DNA of 64,000 nucleotides from assembly GCA_964019425.1 (NCBI GenBank), contig OZ025797.1, positions 992,001-1,056,000 of the forward strand. The letters run 5' to 3'. The number at the start of each line of letters is the position of its first letter. The first letter of the stretch is position 1. Source of the stretch: Flectonema sp. DT1601. Lineage: Eukaryota; Euglenozoa; Diplonemea; Diplonemida; Diplonemidae. The notes beneath the pieces were generated by a model. That model saw only the letters and a program-made list of their open reading frames with translations, ran no database searches and had not been told where the DNA came from. Below, piece after piece: positions 1-10,585 of this stretch. Position numbers and translations under genes: made by a program.

Positions 1-2134
1 ACCAAGAAGGGGGAGTTATTTATATTGGGGGGGGTAATTTGATACTTTTCTGAGATCTTACACACTGAAAGGAAACCTAAAAGAACTGGTCCTAAACATA
101 ATTGAGCAACTCTTGCTTAAATTACCTTAATAATCATTAACAACTCGTGAGTATACAAATTAGAAATTAAAACTTGTCTGAAGGTGTTTGAATCCCTCTA
201 AATGGTTTTGTAAATAGTCATCCGGTTGGGAAGCAGGCTATGACAATATAAAAACAAAAGAAAAGGTTTCCGAATCGAGCAAGCATCTAACTAGGTAATG
301 AGCATTTACTTCACTAAAATAAAAAAGAAAGTTGTAGCCCGCATTTACGGTTAAAGGACGTCATTCACTCTCTACGAAAAGAAGGAAAACGAAGCACCCA
401 AAAACAACGTTCGTATTTTCAGAAGGCTACAACTGTAGCCGATAGTATCTCCACAACACTTTCGACATCCATCCAGCTTTTGGTGTTATGCACGTGTTTC
501 TTCGGTTAGAGTAATCAGATTACTGTAGATACAAGGAGGGGATGGGGAGGCCAAAGCTGTTTTTTTTTTTTTTTTTCCCAAATAAATTACAACGAAACTA
601 ACAAAAATAACAGGAGAATTGATGGAGGGAAAGACAATACAAGAAGAGAAAAAAAGAAAAAAAGATTAAACTAAAATTAAAATTTAAAAAAAAAAAAATG
701 AACATGATTTTAACATTAAGGTCTGCTTAGTTTGTGAAGACATCAGAGCAACTACCCCGATTGCCAAATGCACTAACGCTTGGGAGAAATACATTTTATT
801 GTTTATTGTGTGTCTCGCATAAATAGACAAGACACTAACAATTCCTATGTAAAAAGGTCTAAGTGTACCACTGCAATGAATGGCTCCGCAACCAGAATGA
901 ATACATGAGGACGAGACACATAACAACATAAAACGAATTCATTAAAAAAAAAAGAAAATAGATAATCCCCTTACAGCTACTTCACCATTCAAGCATCAGC
1001 CTCCGCAAATGCAAATACTCTGAAAAGGTGTCAACTCCGAACAAGGACGAGAATACGTAACTAGGCAAATTATGACTCACTATTATTTATATGTAAATCA
1101 GAAAAGCTTCTCATTCTTATTATTTAAGAGAAAAATAAATTTTCAGGTAACTCGGAGGAAATTCACCAGAAATGACACGAAGCCAACACAAATGATAAAC
1201 AAGAATTTCAACGGAAGCAGGAAAGAAGAGATAAATTTATAACACTATTTACACCAGCCTTATTGATACATTTTTCATAGTATTTTTTTAACTTTAAAAA
1301 AAAAAAGAATTGCTGTCTTAAGGAGAAGAAGAAAAGAGATTTTGAGGGAAATAAAAACAAAGACTTCCAGATGCAAGGAATCGCATGCTCATTGCGAAAG
1401 GTATGATTCACGACAAAAGGAATATTCCGTTGAAACAGCTCGAAGGGCTGATACACTCAAGCTTGAGACTTGATCCCCAACGACAAGTAGCACTTCTCCC
1501 AACATACATACATGCGTTGATCAACAGTTTACAAATTTTTTTTATTATTATTTTTTTTTTTTTTTTTTGTTAAATATTTTTTCAATAAATAAATTTGAAA
1601 AAAAAAAAAAATAATAATAATAATAATAATAAGTTCTGTCGCTCCTTTTCGTGATCTCAACATATTTTGAGACTGCGACTTACCATAATTTCACCTGACA
1701 TTACTTCTCTCGTTCGAATTATTTAAAACACAGACGTGAGTATATACATTATAAACACGAGTTGAAGTAATCGACAGGATGTATCTTAGTGCGATCATTC
1801 TCTCTTCTTCCTTTTTCTTTTTTTCCAGTAAACCCACATAAACTGAAAAGCTTAAAAGAAATCAAAAAAAAAACAAGGAAATAGTGATCAGGCAGACAGT
1901 TCATCCAAGCCTTAACAGTGCTTCAACATTTTATTACACCACAATAATTTTATATATAAAAACGGTCATTTAAGACCGTTTTCGAGAAAAGAGAGAAAAT
2001 TACTTTTCACGATCCTCTGAACTCTGTTTCTTTGTATCCATAACCAGTGACACGCAGCATTGGTAATTTAACCATCATTATGTTGTTGTTTTCGTTGCAT
2101 TTTCGTTTTCAAGCTGATACAATAAAAATAAAAA
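1..2134. other. Intergenic region, left edge
   Basis: No convincing coding region on either strand. It lies downstream of the first gene (minus strand) and probably includes its 3' UTR. Visible content: a T run near 560-576, A-rich runs near 680-700, a T run and A/AAT microsatellite near 1550-1632, and a perfect 9-bp hairpin at 1959-1982. The short frames here look like chance. Confidence 0.6.
1959..1982. other. Perfect 9-bp hairpin downstream of the PH-like gene
   Basis: AAAACGGTC and GACCGTTTT pair perfectly around a 6-nt loop (ATTTAA). It lies about 150 nt past the stop codon of the minus-strand gene ending at 2135, so it would fall in that gene's 3' UTR or the intergenic spacer. The function is unknown; an RNA-processing or stability element is only an inference. 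Confidence 0.45.
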
Positions 2135-3615
2135 CTACAGATCATCATATTGGAAAGGATCTTGTTGTGTTTTTAGTGGATCATCTTGTTGTTGTTGTTG
2201 TTGTTGTTGTTGTGTTCGTTTTATTCCAAAGGGAGAATCCTTTGATCTGAGAGCAGAAATAGCACCTAAATCTTCAGGTCGCGGTGCACCAACTGCATCA
2301 ACAGATATTCGTCTCTGATCCCATTTTTCTGTTTCTGTCTGTCGAGGCGGTTTGTACGTCTCTACTGTTGTTGTGTGAGGCTGAGGTGCGTTAAAATTTG
2401 AAAAAGCAGTCTGAGGAACAATCCCTCCTCCCCTACTATTACCACTGCTTGCTACACTAGACGGAGGTCGTACAAAACCATTGTATGACTGTGGAGCACT
2501 AGTTATATTTTTACCAAATGATGGTGAAGGTCCTCCGAGAAACCTTTTTTTAAAAACTGTTGGTTGATTATGAACTGGATTAAATCCAGCTGGGGGACCT
2601 TCATTACTATAAAGCGGCTGTTTATTTACAGAAGTAAATTGCTGCTGGGGAGGTGACGACATGAAGGATGGAGCCAGAGGGGTAGCATGACCATAAGACT
2701 GCTGAGGAGATGAAAATGACGGACTAGCTTTTACTGGTTGAGGATATGACTGCTGCTGAGGTGGTGCTCGCTGACTTGTAAAGTTGTTTGATTGCATTGG
2801 AGCTGCAGATGCAAATGACGGAGAATCATCCACCACAACCGGTCTGTACATCGACTGACTCGGAGGTGGAGGTGCTGGTCGGGTTCCATACTCTCCCATC
2901 GAACCTGCTTGCATTCCCATCGCTTCAACGGGACTGTATCCTGTTATTGTTATTGTTATTGTTGCTGCTGTTATTGTTCAGTCCAACGAAGCATTTTATT
3001 CTTTAATAAAAGATACACACCATTCTCATCATAGTCCTCTTCGAACTCTTCTTGTGGTTCATTTTTGTTTTTTATAAACCACTGAGCTTTGTCCATTCTG
3101 GCTTTAGGGGCAACGTACTCCGGGACTTTTTTGAGTCTCGCGATTTTGAAGAGGGAGCCGACTCTGTGTTCGACGTTGAAGAATTCACCGCGGAGTTCTT
3201 TTATTTTAGTAAGCTTATCAATAAAGACACCAGGTTTCTCTTTAGCATCATTTCGACTATCGCTTATGAAGTTTACTAAAACATCATGTTCTGGTGATGA
3301 ACATCTAATTAGCAGTTGAGGAATTCCACCGACATCGGATTTTATAGCGCCCTCTACTTGGGACATCTTTACGAATCGTCTAACTTCACCTACGATATGA
3401 CAAAGGAACAATGTAGTTGGAGTGATGCACATGACTCGTTTGAACTTCTTATTTCCGGTGCCGATCTTGTCAACAAATCGTATGCATACCATTTGTTTAG
3501 TTGTCCAACTTTTAATACTGTGATGTGGAGTAGTTGCAGGGAGCATAGCCTTTAGTAGATCTTGTTCCCGCATTAGTTTGTTCGACATCACAGCACGTCC
3601 TGGAGCCGCTGCCAT
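2135..3615 (-). CDS. PH-like domain protein with P/Q/S-rich tail, two exons
   Basis: Two exons (3615..3021 and 2940..2135) join across an 80-nt GT-AG intron at 2941-3020 to give 466 codons of continuous frame; the junction reads DENG|YSPVEA. Residues about 25-150 form a compact region with a PH-like pattern (KRVMCITPTTLFLC, then VRRFVKMSQVEG, then LLIRCSSPEHDVLVNFI). I associate this pattern with myosin-I TH1/PH-like modules common in kinetoplastid proteins, so lipid or membrane binding is an inference. The second half is low-complexity, rich in Pro, Gln and Ser, with a 9-Gln run near the C-terminus. The start was chosen as the first ATG after a strong acceptor at 3644-3645; a longer frame reaches 3684 but crosses that acceptor. 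No catalytic motif is visible and I do not recognise a named orthologue. Confidence 0.75.
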
Positions 3616-4134
3616 TTTGATGGCGGTTCCCTCCCCCCTCCCCCTAGAAATATAGTGAGTGAAAAGAAAATCAGAATTATTCAAAAAGATGTTCTCATAA
3701 CATCAATGTTTCCTGGAGGGGGAGAAAATAAAGAGAGAAAGAGAATCATGTGCACGTTATTCATGTACCCAAGTTGCTCACGAGGTATAACAAAACACAA
3801 TACGGATCACTTTAGTTTAGCATTTTGTTTATTTTTTTGTGAGTGAAATGCTCTGCTGATATGTCTTGCATATGAGCCAGTATTCTTCGGTTCTCTTTTT
3901 TACTTCTTTATGTTTTTTTTCTTTCTTTTTTCTTTTTTCTTTCTTTCATTCTGGTGCTTTTGAAGTTCCCACAAGAGGAGGGAACCTTAGTACTGAATTA
4001 ACTATAAGCAACTTAGAAACCGGTTTCCAAGTGAAAAGCTCCCATCTGTGCTGTCGAAAATGGGGATTCGGGGACACGTACTACAGGTTAAAACACAAAG
4101 ACCCTGTAGGCCGTTGCAGCAGCAGAGGAATTAT
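3616..4134. other. Intergenic region between SPP and PH-like gene
   Basis: About 520 nt with the splice acceptor of the downstream gene at its left side and long T/C-rich stretches near 3900-3950 (plus strand). I see no gene in it. The frame at 3866-4222 on the plus strand overlaps the SPP 3' end and is a shadow. Confidence 0.6.
3644..3671 (-). promoter_or_regulatory. Predicted trans-splice acceptor of the PH-like gene
   Basis: On the minus strand a pyrimidine-rich stretch (TTTTCTTTTCACTC...) ends in TATTTCTAG, about 28 nt before the ATG at 3615. It is a typical 3' splice site directly upstream of a start codon and decides that start. Confidence 0.6.
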
Positions 4135-5600
4135 TTATTCGGTTTTCTGTTTCTTCTTACCTTCATACATGTCAGCACCGAACAGCTCTCCCGCTGTTAA
4201 GTTGTACAGTGCCTGGAAATAGGACAGCTCTCCCTCTGATTCTTTTTCCTTTTCTTCGTCTTTGTCTTTGTCTTTGCTGTCTGGGATTTCTTCATTGTAT
4301 CTCCAACACATTCCTAACTCACCAGTGAGTAGTGCAACAAGGAAGGTAGCAAAGGTTGTCCATGGTACTAAGTATAACAATGCAGGCTGTGCGTGACTGA
4401 ATAAGAACATAACGAATATGGTAGTGATTAGCCCACAGGTGTATGCAACTAAGCAAGTTCCAAAGTATTTTGGGCATATCATTGAAGTTGCTGTACGTTT
4501 ACCTTGTTCAAGACGGAGAGTAGCCCTGTAGTAATCGAATCGTAGACATAAAGCGACGTAGAATCCGGGGATCACAATATCTCCGAGGCCAAGCATCATC
4601 ATGTCTTTTGGTTTCCATTCATCGGCTGTAAGTGATTTCGGGATTTTTAACAAAACTGGAGCTTCGATGTTCTTAGCAACGGAGACCATGACCTCAGTAC
4701 CAAAAACCCACCAAATATCATAAATGAATAACCCCCATAGAAGGATCCAACAAATCGAAAACGATGGAAGTTTCATTTGCTTCAAAGTTCCCAAACAAAT
4801 AGCAATCGCGATAACATTACTCGCTAAGAAGTTTGAAGTAAACCACCAGCAAACCGCAAGAGCAATTGCAACACAGGCAGTTACAGGTTTGTACTTTATG
4901 AAATTATTCAAGAAATCAGCGGTAGCGTACACACTGATGACAGTAAAATAAAATGATATCGCTGCGTTGAAGTATTCTCTTGGGAATATCTTATAACATA
5001 TATAAAGAGAGAGTAATACTATAGAACCCATGATTGGGAACACTGCTGCTTCCTTCGATGAAAGATGGACAAAGTCTTCTTCTTCTCCGTCGAATTTCTT
5101 TCCCTCAGACTTTGCCTTCTGCTCTTTGCTGATTGACCATCTGCTTCCCAAGAATATAATAACGACAGCCGTGGTAATCATCAATGCCTGTTTTTATTTT
5201 ATTTTTTTTTTTTTTGTTGTCTTTGCAAACCGCAATATTAAGCTACAGTCGATTGGTTGTCTGAAGGGAGGCTTTCTCTTAGTTATTAAAACGACTCAGT
5301 TTATGACACTCTGGTCAGTCTTCTAGATATGAAGTGCAGGTGGTGTTTTCAGGGGTGTTCCCCTCAAAAACAATTCTGCAACATCGAGGGTGAGAAGCCT
5401 GAAATTTGAGAGACGTCCCTTCTGTGAAATACTAAAAATAAAAAAAATAAAAATATACAAACCTGCGAAGGCATCTCCTCTCTCTCCATAATCTTCCAAA
5501 GATCATCTGAAGTGAGGTTTGTAATCTCAGGCTTCTCCCAGAACCGTAGTTCCGCAAGCAGCGGTTGCAACTTCTCAATTACTTGTTCTAGTTTTTCCAT
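4135..5600 (-). CDS. Signal peptide peptidase (intramembrane aspartyl protease), two exons
   Basis: SPP/presenilin-fold intramembrane protease of the ER that cuts signal-peptide remnants and other type II transmembrane segments. Exon 1 (5600..5463, 46 codons) and exon 2 (5187..4135) join in frame over a 275-nt GT-AG intron (MPSQ|ALMITT), giving 396 residues, close to the usual SPP length. Both catalytic motifs are present: YD in GLFIYDIWW (Asp about 203) and GLGD in LGLGDIVIPG (Asp about 249), plus the PAL motif in HAQPALLYLVP near 315. Spacing and surrounding sequence match eukaryotic SPP closely. The N-terminus is unusual: about 46 mostly soluble, acidic residues replace the usual short lumenal segment. 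The tail is Lys/Glu-rich. An acceptor at 5620-5621 precedes the start. If exon 1 were a separate small gene, the SPP would begin at the ATG at 5181 and lack part of its first helix. Confidence 0.9.
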
Positions 5601-5619
5601 CTCTTTTAATTACTAATAG

Positions 5620-5636
5620 CTGTTAAGGAGAATATT
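5620..5636 (-). promoter_or_regulatory. Predicted trans-splice acceptor of the SPP gene
   Basis: The minus strand reads ATATTCTCCTTAACAG, 20 nt before the ATG at 5600. A short pyrimidine tract and AG immediately upstream of the start support exon 1 as the true 5' end of the message. Confidence 0.55.
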
Positions 5637-5676
5637 TAATAATAATATTATAAACTAATTAACCAACATAGCAATA

Positions 5677-6417
5677 CTAGTTTGTATCAGTGCGTACAAC
5701 TATACGAACGATGTCATTGATGTCTGACCAGTTCCATATTTTATGAGTTGACGCAACTTTCCAAGATTTGTTATGGAGCAATGGATCAGCTGTGCAGGCA
5801 GCTGATCCAACTTCTCCAACAATTATAGCGACATTTGACTTAGTGGTGGTCAGTACAGAATCCGCCCATGTTTGATTCGGATAAGGCCACACTAATAATG
5901 GTGTCTTTGTAGGATGAACAGCAATAGTTTCTTCAGCAGATAGTCTCTCAATATCGTACCACATCTTTCTGTATGTAAATATCGGTGAGACTGCCTTACC
6001 ACGTTCCCACTCATAGCTGTCAGTCGCGCATATCTCCCCTCCAAATTTTGTTATTAGATATGCCCAGTAACCAGCACCTGCACCAACTTCAACTAACGGG
6101 GAATGTTTCACAATTTCTTTTATAACGTCGTTGTTTGGTACAGCAAAACTATACACCGAAACGAATAGGTGTCGAAAATATGTTTTTTGGATGTCTCCCT
6201 TTCGTTTTGATATGATTTTTTCAAGACTTTGAGCGACGCATTCTGCCTCAGTTAGAGTGTCACACTGACATTCGTGTGACACTACTGAATTGTTGTTGAG
6301 GTCACAGAATACATCACTCAGATTTACTATCCATTTGACATGCTCAGAGCACTGGGCTGATGGGAAAGTTGATAACAAGTCTTCAGTAGCTGTGGGTGGG
6401 GGTGGGGGATACGACAT
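5677..6417 (-). CDS. SAM-dependent methyltransferase-like protein
   Basis: 246 residues. A Rossmann motif I is clear at about residues 115-130 (LVEVGAGAGYWAYLI), followed by an acidic residue after the next strand (ATDSYEW), as expected for S-adenosylmethionine binding, and a later LLVWPYPNQTW segment where such enzymes have motif IV. This fits a small family of protist and bacterial methyltransferase-like proteins in which the order 'YSFAVP...VEVGAGAGYW...WP' recurs; the substrate is unknown. The start at 6417 is the first ATG after an excellent acceptor at 6424-6425; an upstream extension to 6549 is mostly that acceptor's pyrimidine tract and is not credible coding sequence. The N-terminus has a five-Pro run. 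Confidence 0.75.
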   Translation of the reverse strand: MSYPPPPPTATEDLLSTFPSAQCSEHVKWIVNLSDVFCDLNNNSVVSHECQCDTLTEAECVAQSLEKIISKRKGDIQKTYFRHLFVSVYSFAVPNNDVIKEIVKHSPLVEVGAGAGYWAYLITKFGGEICATDSYEWERGKAVSPIFTYRKMWYDIERLSAEETIAVHPTKTPLLVWPYPNQTWADSVLTTTKSNVAIIVGEVGSAACTADPLLHNKSWKVASTHKIWNWSDINDIVRIVVRTDTN

Positions 6418-6807
6418 TTTATTCTGCTTAGAGGAAAAGGGGAAAAGAAATATCATAACATAACAATCCTTTTTCCACACACCACTATCTAATAAGAACC
6501 TACCACGTAAATATTGATGATCTTGTAAACTTGACTGAAACCACAACAATGGCTAAGATATTATCTGATTTTAAAAAAAAACAAAAAAAAAAAAGAAAGA
6601 AAGAAAGCCACTATCTTTCTGAATGACTTATAGAACACCTATTCGTGTTAAACCTTTGTCAAAAAAGAAATTAACAATTTCTGATGACTGCAATGCAGAT
6701 GTCCTCAAAGACATTATTAATCAGATTGTAGCACATTGTAGATCAAGCATGTGTACTTGTATATATTAAGCTGCGCCTAACTCAAAGCAATAAGTGTCTT
6801 ACATCCT
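6418..6807. other. Intergenic region
   Basis: About 390 nt between the methyltransferase-like gene and the phosphatase-fold gene. It contains the acceptor listed at 6424-6450 and an A-rich run near 6572-6605. I see no further gene. Confidence 0.6.
6424..6450 (-). promoter_or_regulatory. Strong predicted trans-splice acceptor
   Basis: The minus strand reads TTTCTTTTCCCCTTTTCC followed by TCTAAGCAG, seven bases before the ATG at 6417. It is the clearest polypyrimidine-AG site in the window and has no open coding exon upstream, which argues for trans-splicing rather than cis-splicing. Confidence 0.65.
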
Positions 6808-7574
6808 CTAGAATAACCAAGAAAAGGTACCTGAGTATGGTAGCATAAGCACACCATCACTCTCAATTAGGGAACCACTTCTGAATTTTTCTTTCAGGAA
6901 TACTGGTACTGGTTTGCCACTGTTTGTTTTGTTATTATTAATAGAAGGTAACAGGGATTTGATAAAAGGATAAGAGGGACATACCTAGCCACCATTTCTT
7001 CGATGACCTTCTGAACTCTAATTAGCTCTTTGTCATTCTTGTCTGTTCCCATGTAATCTCTTACTACAATGGCGTTAAATTTATCTTCTGCTTCGACTAC
7101 ACGTCTGCTGTTGTCGATAAGAATCGTATAATCTTTGTCTCTAGGAAGTCGGTTTAGCCCCTTTGTTGACATCTTCCACTCAGACCACCAAATATTACTG
7201 CGATAGATTCTCTCATGAAAGTTCTCTGACTGAGGACCAATCATCTTTATTGCAATCTTAGCGTAGTCTTCAGTACCAGCAGTCCATAAAATAGTTTCTG
7301 CTAGCTCCGCACATTTTCCTACAAATTCACCTGCCTGTGGTCTTACATGAACCTTTCCTGAATTATTATTCTCAAATGATGTGTGTAGTAAAGTTTCATC
7401 CATATCAAGAACAATACTATAGTTGGAGGCATGTCCAGGACTCTTTTCTCCTATTAACTCCATTCCCTTAGGAGGTCCTGGTGGGGGACCTCCAGCTGGC
7501 CCAAATACATAAAACAATCCACCGCCTCCCACACCGGTACCAACGAGGCCCATCACAATACGTGATGACGACAT
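6808..7574 (-). CDS. FCP1/NIF-type phosphatase-fold protein, TIM50/Dullard-like, two exons
   Basis: Exon 1 (7574..6985) and exon 2 (6919..6808) join over a 65-nt GT-AG intron, giving 233 residues ending in TAG; the split codon makes VASGKPVPVFL. The HAD-type DxDxT motif is intact (LDMDETLLHTSF, Asp57, Asp59, Thr61), followed by an LWTAG motif and LIDNSRR, the standard order of the FCP1/NLI-interacting-factor family. A Gly-rich hydrophobic N-terminus (about residues 6-24) could be a membrane anchor, then a Pro/Gly spacer. That layout fits either TIM50, the inner-membrane presequence receptor, or a Dullard-like phosphatase. The protein is shorter than animal TIM50. An intact DxDxT suggests phosphatase activity is possible. 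The acceptor lies at 7599-7600. Confidence 0.8.
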
Positions 7575-7894
7575 TTATTTTTGTTTTAGTTTTTTTTGCT
7601 GGGAAAATAAATATCTTCTTTGAAAATCAAGTTTATATGAAAAAAAAAAGAACAACGTATCAAATAATCGCATCTTCACTATATACGACAAGAAACTGCA
7701 AAAAAAAAGAACCCGTAGTTTTTTTAATAAAAAATTGGTTCTGGAAAAAAAAAAGCAACACGAAAAAAAAATCACGCTCGTTGTCTTACGACGATAAATA
7801 ATAATAATTATTATTATTATTATTATTATCATAGTAAAGAGACATTCAAAACTAATCGCTTGGTTAGTAAAAATAATTTGTGTAATCAGATATC
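7575..7894. other. Intergenic region with TAA/TTA microsatellite
   Basis: 320 nt between NIT2 and the TIM50-like gene. It holds the acceptor of the TIM50-like gene (ATTTATTTTCCCAG on the minus strand, AG at 7599-7600), several A runs, and a TTA microsatellite at about 7798-7830. The isoleucine-rich frame across the microsatellite is an artefact. Confidence 0.6.
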
Positions 7895-8719
7895 CTATAA
7901 TGAGTTGACGCTATAAACATCTGTTCTGGTTCCACTTTGAATAGGAAGAGATGATCGTATTCTATCAACAAGAGTTATGTCCAGATCAGCAAATACAACA
8001 TCCGGACCGTCCTCAGCTTCCACCAAAACCTTACCCCACGGATCAACAACCAGAGAATGCCCGTATGCTACATAATCGCTCTCAGGTAAACGAGCAGGAG
8101 AACAAAAAATAACAAATTGCTGGCTGTCTATCGCACGCGCCTTTGCAGTTAATTGCCAATGTATTGGTCCAGTAAGCATGTTAAACGCTCCAGGATAAAC
8201 AAGTAATCCTGTTCCTAGTTGAGCGTAGAGTTGAGCAATTTGAGGGTATCTCGCATCAAAGCAAATACCTAAACCTGCTTTGACACCTGGAAGGTCAACT
8301 GTTGAAAGAGAAGAACCCCCAGAGAGTGTTTCAGATTCGTCAAAGGTGATTTCCGGAGTATTTATTTTAAATAAATGAATTTTACGATATTTTGCTATCA
8401 TTTCACCTGTTGGACTGTAAGCTGTTGACGTATTGTAAAGTTTTCCATCGCTGGATTTTTCAGGAATAGAACCTGCAATAATGTGAACATTGTGAGCCTT
8501 AGCAACCTTAGCCATTGCAGTACACGTTTCTCCTTCGGGGACAGCCTCAGCGTATTCAGGAAAATATTTTGGTCCGTATGGAGAATTAAAGCATTCTGGT
8601 AGAACTACAACCTGCGCACCCCCTTCAGCGGCTTGTCCTATTCTGTGTACAGCCTCAGCTATGTTGGCAGCTTTATTGCTTCCAACTGCTAACTGACACA
8701 ATGCTACTCTCAAAGGCAT
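7895..8719 (-). CDS. Omega-amidase NIT2-type (nitrilase superfamily)
   Basis: 274 residues, full length for the family. The Glu-Lys-Cys triad is visible: Glu42 in VVLPECFNSPYG, Lys113 in KYRKIHLF and Cys152 in GICFDARYPQ. The FNSPYG...FPEYAE stretch and the GxxIHWQLTAKARA segment are typical of branch-10 nitrilases (NIT2). NIT2 hydrolyses alpha-ketoglutaramate and alpha-ketosuccinamate, the products of glutamine and asparagine transamination. No targeting signal is evident, so a cytosolic location is likely. An acceptor lies at 8730-8731. Less than 100 nt beyond the start the upstream DNA becomes a partial unit of the tandem array, so the gene's 5' flank is shared with the array genes. Confidence 0.93.
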   Translation of the reverse strand: MPLRVALCQLAVGSNKAANIAEAVHRIGQAAEGGAQVVVLPECFNSPYGPKYFPEYAEAVPEGETCTAMAKVAKAHNVHIIAGSIPEKSSDGKLYNTSTAYSPTGEMIAKYRKIHLFKINTPEITFDESETLSGGSSLSTVDLPGVKAGLGICFDARYPQIAQLYAQLGTGLLVYPGAFNMLTGPIHWQLTAKARAIDSQQFVIFCSPARLPESDYVAYGHSLVVDPWGKVLVEAEDGPDVVFADLDITLVDRIRSSLPIQSGTRTDVYSVNSL

Positions 8720-8729
8720 TTAGTTAGAT

Positions 8730-8750
8730 CTGAATAGTAGTAATAAAATT
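8730..8750 (-). promoter_or_regulatory. Predicted trans-splice acceptor of the NIT2 gene
   Basis: The minus strand reads TTTTATTACTACTATTCAG, ending 10 nt upstream of the ATG at 8719. Confidence 0.55.
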
Positions 8751-9059
8751 ATTTCATTTTCCTATTTGGAATTCACTCTGTGTTACCTCACTTGCAAAGC
8801 ACACACGAGTTCTCATTAAATAGAACTCAAGTCACGTCCTCAACTATTGTGAAATACCTGTTGACAGAAGCAGATGATTTGATAATAATCTTTAAAAAGA
8901 AACCTTTCGAAGAAATAAAAACAAGATAAGACACAACAAGTGTGTGTTTGGAGATAGAAAATTGAGGATAAAATAAATGGTCCAGACTGCTTAACTGAAA
9001 GCTAGAAAGGATTTGATATGTTTTACATCTAAAACAAGATTTACTCGTGTTCCTAATGG

Positions 9060-9516
9060 TTTGGTCACGATCATGGGATTTTCGTCCTCTTCTAGATCCT
9101 GAGAAAAGAACATTTGTTCTTGAAACAAATAAAAATGAGCAGCACTGGTATGTCTCTTGCGGCGGCAGTAACTATGACTCTCTTGAGGTAGCCAAATGCC
9201 TCGTCTTCTAATTAAAGACGCGCATGAATGGATACTTGCAGTAACAGACCAGCCAAAACCCCTACCTGACTGGTGTCTAAAAGACAAACATCAGTTGCAG
9301 AACGGGCAGGTGGTGGTGTTTCCGACACCTCAAAAGGATCTCAAAAAGAAATTATAGCCACCTGTTATAATCTCATTAGTATTGTTGTCAGTTAACACTT
9401 TTGCTCATTTTAGACATTGCGCAAAAAGATTGTGTTTTCCTTTTTTTTTTTTTTAATTTTCAGGAGGGACGATCACCCAACTTCACTTTTTTCAATTCTT
9501 AATGATCGTGACCAAA
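9060..9516. repeat. Inverted-repeat element, NIT2-proximal copy
   Basis: Flanked by TTTGGTCACGATC on the left and its exact reverse complement on the right (GATCGTGACCAAA), about 430 nt apart. The same pair brackets 167-305 nt in other units, so this copy has extra internal sequence. It lies in the partial unit between NIT2 and array copy 1. Confidence 0.6.
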
Positions 9517-10499
9517 AACCGTTAGCTGTAAATTACTTAAATAAAGGTGGAAAGGCTCAGCGAAGTGCAATAACATAAGTGAAAGGGAACGAAAAAAAGC
9601 AATTCACCCAAAGCTTACGAAGAAGCCATCAATAAAGTCTTTGCCATTTAAGTGTGCCCTATATTTTGTTGATCAAAGGGCAACAAAATGAAAAGCGCAG
9701 AAAAGGCTCAGCAAAGCACACATGTATAACAAGCAAAAAAAAGGGATGGGAACTTAGAAACATGACTTGGAATCGTTTGATTTCTATGTTTTGAAATTGG
9801 GATGTATTAATCATCCTTCAGCAACAACGTAGGGCGAATAATTCATATTACAATGCAAGCTTGTTCAGAAAGTGGGTTTCCTTACTGAAGGAAAACAGAA
9901 TCCCACTGTACGGAAGCCATGGGAACATGAATAGTGTCCTCCAACTACGTCGACACAAAAGAATCGGCAAGGGGAAGAGGACGAAAACTTTCACCAGAGT
10001 GTGATTTCAGATGTTCGTTCAACAAAAGCGAACCAACTCTCAGGATGATGAAAACAAAAAGACAATTCGAATGTTTCTTTTATTCAAAAAAAGGTTGCAG
10101 TTTATCACTTATATGACACGAGTGCATAACTCAACAACAACATAAAAGACTTCACTTAGCGAAGTGTATCAGCCGAAAACAAATAACCATCAGAAACAGA
10201 TATTGTTAGTTAGTAACTCACAGCAACAGAGGACCCAATCCGTAACCGTTTCCGAAGACTCAGTATGGATTGCTGAATTAGCTTCAACTGAAGAGATGTA
10301 ATCTAATTTATAGAAAAATTAAAACCAACAAACTTCAGCTTTCCACCTTGCTCAACTTAACTAACCAACCATTGAACTATAAAATAAAGAATAAATTGAA
10401 CGAAATCGAAAAATAGAAACATTAAAATAAAATAAAATAAAATAAAAAACAATTGAAACAAAAACAAAAAAAAAACAAGTGAATAACAATATACGAACA

Positions 10500-10585
10500 C
10501 ACGTAGAGCGTTGATGAGTAACGCCGCCTGAGTGATAACAGCTCGCTTTCAAATTCAAACCATGCATACTCGATCCGTGTATAAT
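10500..10585 (+). repeat. tRNA-like box in the array spacer
   Basis: The spacer stretch CCTGAGTGGTAACAGCTCGC followed 20 nt later by ATACTCGATCCGTGT resembles a tRNA A box with a GAG/CTC D stem (this unit has one change, AGTGATAA) and a T-arm-like ATAC/GTGT hairpin. It recurs in every full unit (for example 14525, 17805, 21640, 27900, 37605). I cannot fold a full cloverleaf, as the anticodon stem does not pair, so it is a tRNA-derived relic or SINE-like head at best. Confidence 0.3.

Noticed and set aside
2930-3000. In-frame CAA/CAG/TAA run suggesting TAA is read as glutamine
   Set aside because: The run lies at the end of an 80-nt GT-AG intron whose removal joins the two halves of the protein in frame. 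TAA is used as a normal stop elsewhere, for example in the SPP gene.
8991-9287. 98-codon minus-strand frame upstream of NIT2
   Set aside because: It lies in array spacer sequence, spans an inverted-repeat arm, and is not kept in the equivalent spacers of other units.
9934-10116. Conserved 60-codon plus-strand frame present in most array units
   Set aside because: Conservation follows from recent duplication of the unit; the frame is on the opposite strand to all genes, has no recognisable domain and is broken or shortened in several units.
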